From Candidatus Poribacteria bacterium (GTDB lineage Bacteria > Poribacteria > WGA-4E > PCPOR2b), in assembly GCA_022826645.1 (NCBI GenBank), contig JAJDUM010000097.1:62001-126000 (forward strand): a DNA stretch of 64,000 nucleotides, written 5' to 3'. The notes under the pieces were generated by a model. That model searched no databases and had not been told where the DNA came from. It was given only the letters and a program-made list of their open reading frames with translations. Both the position numbers and the translations under genes were made by a program. Below are positions 25,794-33,800 of the stretch, piece after piece (positions within the stretch are counted from its first letter, which is position 1; every line of letters begins with the position of its first letter).

Positions 25794-27362
25794 TTACACC
25801 GTATCTTCCAAAATCATCGTAACATTCTCAGAAATCCGTTCTTCCAACTGATGCGCTTCGGCGTTCAGGACCTCCAGTTCCTCGTTGAGTTCACCCAATC
25901 GTTCCGAGAAATCAAACGTATCCCCCTCCCGCTCTGCGACGCCGACATACCGCCCCGGATTGAGGCTCCACCCTTGCGCCTCAATCTCCGCAATCGTCGC
26001 CACTTTGCAGAGGCCCGGCACGTCAACGTATACACCATCGGGGAACGGTTCTTCCATCAGTTCCGCGCTGTCGTGCTGGTTTTCCGGAGTTTCACCCCGA
26101 TACAGTCTCGCAATGTTAGACAGGAATTCAATCTGCTGCGGGGTAAACTCCCGATGCGCCCTATCGACCTGCTCGTAGATATGGCGGGCATCAATGAATA
26201 ATACCTGATCCGCCCGCTCGCTCTCCCCTTTGGACTTGTCGAAGAACCAAAGCGTGCAGGGCAGCGTAACGGTATAGAAGAAATTGGACGAGATACTCAC
26301 CATCACATCGACGGCGCGGGACTCGATAATCTGTCTACGGATCTCCAATTCAGAGGCGCGGGCATCGGCGGCGGAGTTCGCCATGACAAAACCAGCCCGA
26401 CCGGAGGCGTTAAGTGCGCTGTAAAACAACTGAATCCAAAGATAGTTGGCGTTATCCACGCGGGGCATCCCAAACGGGAAACGTGGATCATCCCGAAGCC
26501 GTTCCCTGTCCACCCGATCCACATTGAAAGGCGGATTCGCCATCACAAAGTCAAACGTATCCAAACACCGATGCGGGTCTTCGTAGTAGCTATTCGCCTG
26601 CCGGATATCGCCTTCCATTCCGTGCACGGCGAGGTTCATCTTGCAGAGCCGGATCGTTTCTGAAACGCGCTCTGTTCCATAAATACTGATCTGATCGGTC
26701 GCGTTCTGCTGGTGGTTATGGACGAACTCGGCACTCTGGACGAACATACCGCCGGAACCGCACGCTGGGTCCAAGATACGTCCCTGGAATGGTTGAATTA
26801 TTTCGACAATCAATTTTACGAGGGAGGTGGGTGTGAAGAACTCGCCGCCGCGCTGCCCTTCCGCCATGGCAAAGTTACCGAGGAAATACTCGTAAATCTT
26901 ACCAAACGCATCGCCTTCGATATCCATCGGGATCTCCGACATAGTGCGGAGTAGCTCGAAGAGGACACTCCTTTCGAGGCGGTTGTAGGTCTTGGGTAGG
27001 ACACCATCAAGTCCGCTATTTGCTTCCTCAATTGCCCGCATCGCATCGTTGATCGCTCGTGCGATATCCTTGTCCTCCGATAGGTTCAACAGATACTGGA
27101 AACGTGCTTCCTCTGGCAGGAAAAATACCCCACGAGCGTGATATGCTGCTGTCTGATCTATGATTCTGAAGCGCTTGTTATTCGCAGATGCCGTTTCGCG
27201 GATTTCCTGATCCACCTCCGTGAATTTGTGGTCTGCGTACCGTAAGAATATGAGTCCCAGTACAGGGGTTGAATACTCGGACGCCCGGAGCCGTGAGTTC
27301 GCTCTCAATTCATCTGCCATCGTCCATAGACGGCTTTCGATACCGTTCTGATTCGTATTCAA
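25794..27362 (-). CDS. hsdM: Type I restriction enzyme, methylase subunit
   Basis: N6-adenine DNA methyltransferase subunit of 522 residues. It shows the N-terminal helical domain ([30 protein letters not shown]), [18 protein letters not shown], the S-adenosylmethionine motif [11 protein letters not shown] near residue 198 and the catalytic NPPF near 274 ([12 protein letters not shown]). The start is TTG at 27362 with TGGAGATGA upstream; the next ATG (codon 15) would remove part of the usual N terminus. It is the first gene of the minus-strand locus hsdM, RipA-like, hsdS, small gene, hsdR. It ends at the edge of repeat array B. Confidence 0.95.
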   Translation of the reverse strand: MNTNQNGIESRLWTMADELRANSRLRASEYSTPVLGLIFLRYADHKFTEVDQEIRETASANNKRFRIIDQTAAYHARGVFFLPEEARFQYLLNLSEDKDIARAINDAMRAIEEANSGLDGVLPKTYNRLERSVLFELLRTMSEIPMDIEGDAFGKIYEYFLGNFAMAEGQRGGEFFTPTSLVKLIVEIIQPFQGRILDPACGSGGMFVQSAEFVHNHQQNATDQISIYGTERVSETIRLCKMNLAVHGMEGDIRQANSYYEDPHRCLDTFDFVMANPPFNVDRVDRERLRDDPRFPFGMPRVDNANYLWIQLFYSALNASGRAGFVMANSAADARASELEIRRQIIESRAVDVMVSISSNFFYTVTLPCTLWFFDKSKGESERADQVLFIDARHIYEQVDRAHREFTPQQIEFLSNIARLYRGETPENQHDSAELMEEPFPDGVYVDVPGLCKVATIAEIEAQGWSLNPGRYVGVAEREGDTFDFSERLGELNEELEVLNAEAHQLEERISENVTMILEDTV

Positions 27363-27549
27363 ATTATCATCTCCAAACGCTCTTTTTTGGTTGAAATGGT
27401 ATTAGGTTGATTTTAACCCAATAGGACGCCAACCTTCGCGAAGTTTCCGAAGTTCCCCTAACCCCCCTAGCCCCCCTTGTCAGGGGGGAAATTCTTGTCA
27501 GGGGAGTTGGGGGATTTAGGGGGTTGGCTGCACATTGAGAGTGTCTAAG

Positions 27550-27854
27550 TAATTGAGGGGTGTGCATAAATCGCTTTCGTATGGGAGAGTGCAATCTGCG
27601 ATTCAGACAAATGGCACATGTCGCCCCGCTGGGGCTTTGGGGTATGGGCGCACAGAGATCGGGGCAAGGATGCCCCTCCCACAGCTATAAACATGTCGCC
27701 CCGCCCCGATAAGATCGGGATTCAGAGCAACTGGAGCTAAATGCACCCGGTCCCTTTCTAAAATAGTCCCGTTTCGCGTTCCGGTTTCTATCCTGAAAAT
27801 CCTTAAATCCTGAGAATCCTGATTCAGACAATAATGATGCACACCCCTCAACTA
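27550..27854. repeat. 305 bp element with terminal inverted repeats
   Basis: AATTGAGGGGTGTGCAT at the left end is matched by ATGCACACCCCTCAACTA at the right end (17 of 18 bases when complemented). Inside are a two-hairpin unit (27613-27738, with its loop insert at 27704-27730) and one TATCCTGAAAATCCTT...GATTCAGACAA repeat (27789-27832). No reading frame encodes a transposase, so it would be a non-autonomous element. Confidence 0.6.
27613..27738 (+). repeat. Two-hairpin repeat, third copy with loop insert
   Basis: GCCCCGCTGGGGC at 27623-27635, a 50-odd bp spacer, CTATAAACATGTC, GCCCCG (27698-27703), an insert of 27 bp (27704-27730, CCCCGATAAGATCGGG then ATTCAGAGCAA), then CTGGAGC. It is the same insert as at 25587 and 25708 with two differences. 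Confidence 0.75.
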
Positions 27855-27917
27855 ATTCTAAAATCTACCATAGTTCAAATCGTATTAGGTTGACTTTAAC
27901 CCAATAGGATCCCAACC

Positions 27918-28745
27918 TTAGAAAAACGGATTATGTGCCTTTTCTTCACCGACCGTTGTGGCGGGCCCGTGTCCCGGAAAGAGTTTTGTATCGTCAGGCA
28001 GCGAAAGCAGGTAATTCTTGACACCGGAAAGCAGATCGGTATACGAAACGTTCGCACCGCCGACCGATCCCGCAAATAGCGCGTCCCCGACAATTACTGT
28101 GGAACGGGTGTGGAAACTGCAACCGCCGGGTGTGTGGCCCGGTGTGTCGAGCGTTTTCACGGAGAGGTTACCGACCGCAACCGCATCCCCGTGGTTGAGG
28201 AGTCGGAGTTGCCGGGTGCTACGCGGCTGTGGCTCTTGGGCGTGGATATATGTCGGGCAGCCCGTCGCCCGTTCGATATCCATCAGACCGTTCGCATGAT
28301 CGCCGTGCGCGTGCGTCAGCAGGATCAGGGTAGGCTCGACGCCGGTCTCTGCTACCTTTTGCAGCACATCGTCTGGATGCGCTGCGGTGTCGATAATCGC
28401 AGCCTTATTGGTCGCTTTGCAGACCAATAGATACGCATGGACGGGCCAGCCACCGACATCCGCTGTGATAGTAGCAACCTCCAAAGCATCGTCGTATCCC
28501 GATGGGACAGGTTCCGGTCCCCAGCGTTCCATCGCAATGTCCGCCAACCGTGCACCGTTGAGATTGAGGCACGCCGCGATACTATGGACCTGTTCCTCTG
28601 TCGGTTTCAGCGTGTAGTCCTCCATCTGAGACACCTGCGCCTCCGTGAGTCCTGCACCGGCAGCAACTTCACCCACGCTCAGGTCGTTCCCACGCCTCGC
28701 CTTGCCAATAATGTCTCCAAATTCGTCTTCAAGTGTATAAGCCAT
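27918..28745 (-). CDS. HTH-XRE and metallo-beta-lactamase fusion protein
   Basis: A 275-residue protein with two parts. Residues 1-70 look like an XRE-type helix-turn-helix (LSVGEVAAGAGLTEAQVSQMEDYTLKPTEEQV). From about 85 there is a metallo-beta-lactamase fold of the glyoxalase II kind: THAHGDH near 141-147, DTPGHTPGG, GDALFAG and FPGHGPATTVGEEKAHNPF. All expected metal ligands are there. The MBL part probably hydrolyses a small thioester or persulfide-type substrate; the HTH could give it DNA-binding autoregulation, or may just be a domain with that shape. The stop codon lies inside a direct repeat. Confidence 0.85.
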   Translation of the reverse strand: MAYTLEDEFGDIIGKARRGNDLSVGEVAAGAGLTEAQVSQMEDYTLKPTEEQVHSIAACLNLNGARLADIAMERWGPEPVPSGYDDALEVATITADVGGWPVHAYLLVCKATNKAAIIDTAAHPDDVLQKVAETGVEPTLILLTHAHGDHANGLMDIERATGCPTYIHAQEPQPRSTRQLRLLNHGDAVAVGNLSVKTLDTPGHTPGGCSFHTRSTVIVGDALFAGSVGGANVSYTDLLSGVKNYLLSLPDDTKLFPGHGPATTVGEEKAHNPFF

Positions 28746-28789
28746 TGTTGATTATCTCCTTTGTCGGGAAATTAAATTGAGTCAACCGC

Positions 28790-28820
28790 TGCTCGCAGTG
28801 GATTGACAAATCCACTGCAC
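28790..28820. repeat. Palindromic repeat, copy 2
   Basis: Identical over 31 bp to 19131-19161, with the same 10 bp stem. Together the two copies bracket the type I R-M and MBL region. Confidence 0.75.
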
Positions 28821-28943
28821 GATTGAGATTTTATAGAATTTTTGTAAAAAGTGTTAGATTCTGTTAGATTTTGTTAAGTTTTGACAGCACGCAGGTTGGC
28901 TGAACCGGAACCGCGAACCCCAACACTTCAATGTACCCCCATA

Positions 28944-29015
28944 GCCCCAGAGGGGCGGCATGTTTATAGAAGAACGGTATCCCCTAATAACCCAAGCCCC
29001 AGCGGGGTGACATGT
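28944..29015 (-). repeat. Two-hairpin dispersed repeat, reverse orientation
   Basis: On the minus strand: CACATGTCA, a stem ACCCCGCTGGGGC (28996-29008, one end pair G-U-like), a spacer, CTATAAACATGCC, and GCCCCTCTGGGGC (28944-28956). Same order as the plus-strand copies. Confidence 0.75.
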
Positions 29016-29160
29016 GAAAAATGACTGAACACCCCCAATTTTTGTAAAAGTGTTAGATTCTGTTAGGTTCTGTTAGTGTGTTACAAATCGAACTAACCCT
29101 AACGCAAAACATCAATTCAAGTTAATTTTCTGTTAGGTAACAACTTGACTATAAAACTAC

Positions 29161-32010
29161 TCACTCATTTCGGTTTTCGCTCAACCCAGAGGTGTGCTCA
29201 TGGATACGTTGACGCTCGATATTCGCATACGGGTCAGCGCGACGGGTGATCCCGGTGATAGCGTCAACCGATTCATCCGCCTTGAACCGCGTATACAGCT
29301 TCCGTGCCTTCGCTGCCATCACCTCATTCTTGAGCGCACGATAGCACAGCATCATATTGTAGTGGGCGTCCAGATCCTCTGGATCAACCGCCAACGTCTT
29401 CTGAAACTCTGCCAACGCCGCTTCATACTTCCGCTGCAGGTAGAGCAGCCTTCCAATCTCGTTCAAAACCCGCCGATCTCGCGGAAATTGAAGGGCAGCG
29501 GTCCGCAGGTGTCCGAGCGCGGCATCATATTTGCCGTACGCCTTCTGGACCAATGCGTAGAAGTAGTGCACCTTCGCTCGATGCGGGTTGCCGGGGGGCA
29601 GTGCTTTCTGAAGCACCATCGCTTTGTCAAGCATCGCCTCCGCCCCTCTCATGTCGCCCTCCTGAACGCGACACCGTGCGACGTTGACCCACCCGTCCAT
29701 ATAGTCAGGTTCAATCTCCGTAACTCTCTGGAACACCGCTTCCGCACCTTTAAGATCCCCTTGAAGGAGCAGCCCAATCCCGTAGTCATTCCAACGCTCC
29801 CGTGCGTTCGGTTTCAGATTCGCGGCTGAACCCCCGGTTACTGGCTCGCTTGATCCATCCTGATCCGTCACCCGCAGCGTTGTCCTATCCTCCGCCATGA
29901 CGACAATTGGGAGATTGGGAATTGCTTTGATCTGCCCGGCGACATCCGATGTGTCCCCTGTGAAGACCCAACGTCCATTGTCATAGCCTTTATCCACCTG
30001 AAAATCGGTATCCTCCGGATCGCGCACCCCCGCATAAGCCCACTGTGTATGCCACCAGTTAAATTTGCGGTAGTTCAGCTTTGCGTGTAACTGAATCTCA
30101 TCCCCACAATCCGGTGGGATAAGGAGCCGATAGTGAACGGTATCCGCAGCGCCGGGGGGGATGGTGTTCGTATAGAGGACAGTCCGCGCCGCCCACGCGT
30201 TACGCTTGTTGATGAGGTTTCCGTGTTCGTCTAACATATACGCCCGATAAAAGTGTGCGCCCGGATCGACAGGTCCGTTTCCATCTTCCGCTTCAATCCC
30301 TCCACTCCAGAAAATTACTTTCCCGTTCTTGTCCGTCGCCTTCAACTCCAACCAGAGATCGAAGGCATCAATGGTACCAGCGGGGAATCGGTGCCCCACG
30401 TTCCTTGTGCGAACCACAAGGTCAACCCGAACCTCCTCGCCGCGCCGAACTGTCCCGTTAGACCCATCAATCGGTGCGACAAGTTTCGTTATGTCCGTTA
30501 CCGTGCCCGCTGCGTGCCCCTGACTTCCGCTATCCATCATGCTGAAGGTACGCAGTTGCGGTCCGGTGGCGGGCGCGTTAAACCCGCTTCCCCCGTGGGA
30601 CTGGGGTTGGATTGGTGTCGCAGGACTTAGCGCGAAGATATCGACGCTCACCTGATTGTCCTGAAGAAAATCGACCGTCGCCTTGAGTTGGTCGTCGTGC
30701 TTGTTCACGAAAGGGAGCGCCGTATTCGCTGCAGGAAAACGGTGGCTGTGCACCTTCCCAGCGATATTCGCTGCGTCTTTCGACGGAACCAACGGCATGT
30801 GGCAGTCGACGCACTTCTTCGGTTCTTCGGGGTAGTAGAAAGACAACGCACCCTGATGCGAGACACCGCTCATCTGCCACTGATCGTAGTCGTCAAAACC
30901 GCGAAACCATCGGAAATTGTTGACCGGTTCATCAAGATGCACCTTGTGACAGGTGGAACAGAACTCTGCGGTGTTCTGACGGTGGAACGGTTTGAGGAAA
31001 CTCTTTTTATGCGGTTCTGGATCCAGTCGAATCAGGTAGTTGTGAAGTTTGCGGATTGCGGCGTTTTCGCTGGCAGCCATTTCATGCAGCGGCGGGTATT
31101 TGATGACATATCCGCTATTGCCCATCGTATCCTTGACCTTCTCCATCGAGTGACACGCCGTACATGCGAGTCCCGCTTGGGCGGCTGGGGTGTGCATATT
31201 CTCCCGGATCGGTCGATCCATCACGCCGTTCAGCAGGATTGCGGGATCGTGACACCCACCGCACCATTTGGACGGTTGGATCCCATTCACATCCTGCATA
31301 TACATGACCGATTTGCGATACCATTGATTGTTGAATGAGGCGAAGTGATGCGCCGATTCGTTCCACTGCCTGTAGATGTCCGGGTGGCAGCCGCTTTCAG
31401 CACAGGTTTCGGAGGTCAGAAAGAAGTCGGTGGGGATCAGATCGCCGGTATAGGTCTCGACGGAGGCGGGAAAGAACGGCCCATCGGTGCCGCCGCCCTC
31501 CTCATACATACTGGTCGGCGGAGAGAGCGGGTTTTTCACCAGATAGTCTGGGTTGGGTCGATAGTGTTGGATCAATCTTGCCCCAACGGGAAACAGGAGG
31601 CTAATGAGGAGAACAATCCCGGTAATCTGTACCGCTCTGTGCGAAAATTCCGATCGTCTGGCCAAGATCAACAGATGTCCGACAAATAGGATCGCCCCGA
31701 CCGTTACCGCCACGATATGGAGGATGAGCAGCCAGCGGTTGGGCGTCGTGGCACCGACAAACATCAGGTACACGCCCGAAACCGCTCCGATTCCCAGAGA
31801 AATCACCCCACCTTTGCCGATAATCGACATGCCCGCGAAACGCTTGCACACATAGACGATAAACGGGACAATCAACGCAACGCCGAGAACGATGTGGATC
31901 AGGACGTTCCCGATGTAAAATAGGGTCGGTTCCCCGAAGCTAATCAGGTACGCGCTGTTAATCAGCAGAACGAGGAAACCGAGAAGGAGGAGTTTTGTCC
32001 GGAGTCGCAT
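29161..32010 (-). CDS. Membrane multiheme cytochrome c with TPR repeats
   Basis: A 949-residue protein with three parts. Residues 1-160 hold about five membrane helices with histidines that could bind b-type heme (NVLIHIVLG, ILHIVAVTVGAILFVGHL). Residues about 200-410 carry c-type heme motifs: one CX4CH (CAESGCH) and four CXXCH (CGGCH, CTACH, CSTCH, CVDCH). From about 730 come TPR helices (YGIGLLLQGDLKGAEAVFQRV and repeats). This suggests electron transfer at the membrane with protein binding at the C terminus. The electron partner is unknown; no other cytochrome genes are adjacent. It is divergent from the small-gene cluster. Confidence 0.85.
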   Translation of the reverse strand: MRLRTKLLLLGFLVLLINSAYLISFGEPTLFYIGNVLIHIVLGVALIVPFIVYVCKRFAGMSIIGKGGVISLGIGAVSGVYLMFVGATTPNRWLLILHIVAVTVGAILFVGHLLILARRSEFSHRAVQITGIVLLISLLFPVGARLIQHYRPNPDYLVKNPLSPPTSMYEEGGGTDGPFFPASVETYTGDLIPTDFFLTSETCAESGCHPDIYRQWNESAHHFASFNNQWYRKSVMYMQDVNGIQPSKWCGGCHDPAILLNGVMDRPIRENMHTPAAQAGLACTACHSMEKVKDTMGNSGYVIKYPPLHEMAASENAAIRKLHNYLIRLDPEPHKKSFLKPFHRQNTAEFCSTCHKVHLDEPVNNFRWFRGFDDYDQWQMSGVSHQGALSFYYPEEPKKCVDCHMPLVPSKDAANIAGKVHSHRFPAANTALPFVNKHDDQLKATVDFLQDNQVSVDIFALSPATPIQPQSHGGSGFNAPATGPQLRTFSMMDSGSQGHAAGTVTDITKLVAPIDGSNGTVRRGEEVRVDLVVRTRNVGHRFPAGTIDAFDLWLELKATDKNGKVIFWSGGIEAEDGNGPVDPGAHFYRAYMLDEHGNLINKRNAWAARTVLYTNTIPPGAADTVHYRLLIPPDCGDEIQLHAKLNYRKFNWWHTQWAYAGVRDPEDTDFQVDKGYDNGRWVFTGDTSDVAGQIKAIPNLPIVVMAEDRTTLRVTDQDGSSEPVTGGSAANLKPNARERWNDYGIGLLLQGDLKGAEAVFQRVTEIEPDYMDGWVNVARCRVQEGDMRGAEAMLDKAMVLQKALPPGNPHRAKVHYFYALVQKAYGKYDAALGHLRTAALQFPRDRRVLNEIGRLLYLQRKYEAALAEFQKTLAVDPEDLDAHYNMMLCYRALKNEVMAAKARKLYTRFKADESVDAITGITRRADPYANIERQRIHEHTSGLSENRNE

Positions 32011-32043
32011 GGCTGGGGCTGTCTCCTGACCACAGTTTTGGGT

Positions 32044-32073
32044 TTGACAAGGGTTTGGAAGGGGTTGTATAAT
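32044..32073 (+). promoter_or_regulatory. Consensus promoter for the small-gene cluster
   Basis: TTGACA at 32044-32049 and TATAAT at 32068-32073, both perfect consensus, with an 18 bp spacer. It lies 34 bp outside the cytochrome gene and about 60 bp before the DUF4926 start. It is the strongest sigma-70-type promoter in the window. Confidence 0.75.
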
Positions 32074-32134
32074 GGTTCCTAATTCTATCAGGTTTTTCCG
32101 GCTGTTTCAACTTGAAAGTTTTCAAGCAAAGATT

Positions 32135-32368
32135 ATGAACATTAAATTATTCGATGGTGTTGCCCTCACAAGCGATTTGCCTGAATACAATCTCAGGCGT
32201 GGACAAGTCGGCACAGTGGTTGAAATTCTTGCAGACGGTAAAGCGTTTGAAGTGGAATTCAGTGACCGTGATGGACGGACTTATCAGTCAGTTGGTTTGC
32301 GTCCTGATCAGATCATGGTGCTTCATTATGAACCGATAAAAACCGAGCCAATATCGGCCGTGGAATAG
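32135..32368 (+). CDS. DUF4926 domain-containing protein
   Basis: A 77-residue protein beginning MNIKLFDGVALTSDLPEYNL, then RRGQVGTVVEIL, EVEFSDRDGRTYQSVGL and a final L-H-Y. This pattern matches the DUF4926 family, small beta-barrel-like proteins often encoded with toxin-antitoxin-type partners. The ATG at 32135 is preferred to the upstream ATG at 32072, whose extra 21 residues lie over the promoter's likely 5' leader. First gene in the cluster behind the consensus promoter. Function unknown. Confidence 0.7.
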   Translation: MNIKLFDGVALTSDLPEYNLRRGQVGTVVEILADGKAFEVEFSDRDGRTYQSVGLRPDQIMVLHYEPIKTEPISAVE

Positions 32369-32423
32369 AACGAGGAAGAAACGGAAGCCTGAATCGTCTT
32401 CGTAAGATAGTAATGTTGCGACT

Positions 32424-32696
32424 ATGGAATTTGAGTGGGATGAAAACAAAGCAAAAACTAATTTGTCGAAGCACAGGGTTTCGTTTGACGAGGCGAAAAC
32501 TGTTTTCGATGATCTGTTCTATGTTGACTTCTATGATCCTGACTACTCTGGTGATGAAGACCGATATATCATTATTGGTGAGTCGCAACAACGTAGTTTA
32601 TTGATTGTGTCATATACAGAACGCGAGGATAAGATTCGTTTAATCAGTGCAAGAGAAGTAACCAAAAGGGAAAGAGAATATTATGAAGAAGGTTGA
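32424..32696 (+). CDS. brnT: BrnT family toxin
   Basis: A 90-residue RelE-fold ribonuclease toxin of a type II toxin-antitoxin pair. The start MEFEWDENKAKTNLSKHRVSFDEAKTVF (residue run shown only as a landmark, shortened) and the motif DPDYSGDEDRYIIIGES are typical. Near the end, YTEREDKIRLISAREVTKRE is the family's conserved strand with Arg residues. Its last 14 bp overlap the next gene, the usual arrangement for brnT and its antitoxin. It acts by cleaving RNA and is neutralised by its partner. Confidence 0.88.
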   Translation: MEFEWDENKAKTNLSKHRVSFDEAKTVFDDLFYVDFYDPDYSGDEDRYIIIGESQQRSLLIVSYTEREDKIRLISAREVTKREREYYEEG

Positions 32697-32922
32697 TACC
32701 GAAATGAACGACGAACTTCGTCCAGAGTACGATTTGAAGAGCTTACGGGTGAGAAAGGTTGGTCCCAAACGGAAGAGTTTCAGGGAACAATCTATCCAGT
32801 TAGAGCCGGATGTCGCTGCTATATTTCCGGATTCTGAATCGGTAAATGAGGCGCTGCGATTTTTAATCCGAATTACTAGAGAACATAAACCTACATTCAC
32901 AGGAGCGGACAGTAACGACTAA
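32683..32922 (+). CDS. BrnA-like antitoxin
   Basis: A 79-residue partner of the BrnT toxin, overlapping its 3' end by 14 bp. Start MKKVDTEMNDELRPEYDLKSL, then a basic stretch (RVRKVGPKRKSFREQ) and IFPDSESVNEALRFLI, a helix pattern seen in this antitoxin group. BrnA-type antitoxins bind the toxin and the operon's own promoter as ribbon-helix-helix proteins. The coding order toxin then antitoxin fits the family. Confidence 0.78.
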   Translation: MKKVDTEMNDELRPEYDLKSLRVRKVGPKRKSFREQSIQLEPDVAAIFPDSESVNEALRFLIRITREHKPTFTGADSND

Positions 32923-32998
32923 CAAAAATAGTTATAACCCTTGTTGTAGTCGCAACGGGAGCTAGCGTTAGGTTGATGGCGTGAAGGGGCAATGAACT

Positions 32999-33490
32999 GT
33001 GTCTGATACATCTATGTGGCGAATCCGACAGGCTTTGCCGAGCGAAGTCAAGCATTTGAGTGAACTCGCATTCCGCTCCAAGTCATACTGGGGTTACTCG
33101 GAGCGATTTATGCAAGCATGTTTTAAGGAGTTGACTCTTGATCAACGCTACATTGAGAGCAATCCGACTTTTGTGATTGAAGTTGAGGGAAACGCCATTG
33201 GATTCTATTCGTTGGAGCATGTTGCTGCTTCCGAGGCAGAGCTCGGTTACCTGTTCGTCGAACCCACATTTATCGGAAAAGGCTATGGACGAAAGCTAAT
33301 GGCACACGCCCAACAAAAGGCACGGCACCTCGGATACAACGAGATGATTATTCAAGGAGATCTAAACGCTGAACAGTTCTATCGTGCAACGGGTGGTTCA
33401 GTGGTCGGCACAAGAAAGTCCGCAAGTATTCCTGATCGCGAACTCCCTGTATTCCGCGTCGATCTGAAAGAATCAGAAGAAGAAAACTAA
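32999..33490 (+). CDS. GNAT family N-acetyltransferase
   Basis: A 163-residue GNAT-fold enzyme. It has the acetyl-CoA motif ELGYLFVEPTFIGKGYGRKLM, with the loop GKGYGRKL, and a strand before it (NAIGFYSLEHV). The GTG at 32999 is the likely start, with GAAGGGG upstream; the ATG at 33014 (MWRIRQALP) is an alternative. GNAT enzymes acetylate small molecules, proteins or, as toxins, aminoacyl-tRNAs. It has no DUF1778 partner next to it, so a toxin role is not supported here. Confidence 0.82.
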   Translation: MSDTSMWRIRQALPSEVKHLSELAFRSKSYWGYSERFMQACFKELTLDQRYIESNPTFVIEVEGNAIGFYSLEHVAASEAELGYLFVEPTFIGKGYGRKLMAHAQQKARHLGYNEMIIQGDLNAEQFYRATGGSVVGTRKSASIPDRELPVFRVDLKESEEEN

Positions 33491-33575
33491 CAAACCGTTG
33501 CCATCTGCTTAATGTCGATTTATTGAGGTGACAACGGGCTCTGTTAGTTTTAACAACGGTTTTAAGGAATAACCT

Positions 33576-33794
33576 ATGAAAAAGGCAACAATTCATCAAC
33601 AAGATCCGGATTTACTTGATGAATATGATTTTAGCAAAGGGGTGCGGGGCAAATACGCCCAGAAATACCGGGAAGGCACAAATATTATTAGGCTTGATGA
33701 TGATGTTGCCAAAATATTCCCTGATGCTAAATCAGTGAACGCTGCCTTGAGAGCATTAGGAAAAATCATTGACCAGTATCAACAAAAGGCATAG
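33576..33794 (+). CDS. Antitoxin-like protein without adjacent toxin
   Basis: A 72-residue protein related to the partner at 32683: LLDEYDFSKGVRGKYAQKY, then NIIRLDDDVAKIFPDAKSVNAALRALG. The FPDxxSVNxALRxL motif is shared. Antitoxins of this group usually lie next to a brnT or HigB-like toxin. No toxin gene lies within 500 bp on either side, so it may be an orphan or act with the BrnT encoded 900 bp upstream. Six bp separate it from the DUF433 gene. Confidence 0.7.
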   Translation: MKKATIHQQDPDLLDEYDFSKGVRGKYAQKYREGTNIIRLDDDVAKIFPDAKSVNAALRALGKIIDQYQQKA

Positions 33795-33800
33795 CAAGTT

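Larger units (their letters stand above)
27363..27917. other. 555 bp gap filled with repeats
   Basis: No gene. It contains a near-palindrome, TATTAGGTTGATTTTAACCC, at 27399 that recurs as a direct repeat at 27892, a CCCCCCTTGTCAGGGGGG hairpin near 27474, and a TIR-bounded element at 27550-27854. The right copy of the direct repeat reaches into, and supplies the TAA stop of, the MBL gene. Confidence 0.6.
28746..29160. other. 415 bp gap with repeats, no gene
   Basis: It contains the second copy of the 31 bp palindrome (28790-28820), a direct repeat GTGTTAGATTCTGTTAG at about 28851 and again at about 29051, and a reverse-oriented two-hairpin unit (28944-29015) between these two. TTTTTGTAAAA precedes both direct copies. 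No coding region is seen. Confidence 0.6.

Noticed and set aside
32999-33490. GNAT as a toxin of the TacT/AtaT type
   Set aside because: No DUF1778 antitoxin is adjacent and the sequence has no feature that separates it from metabolic GNATs.
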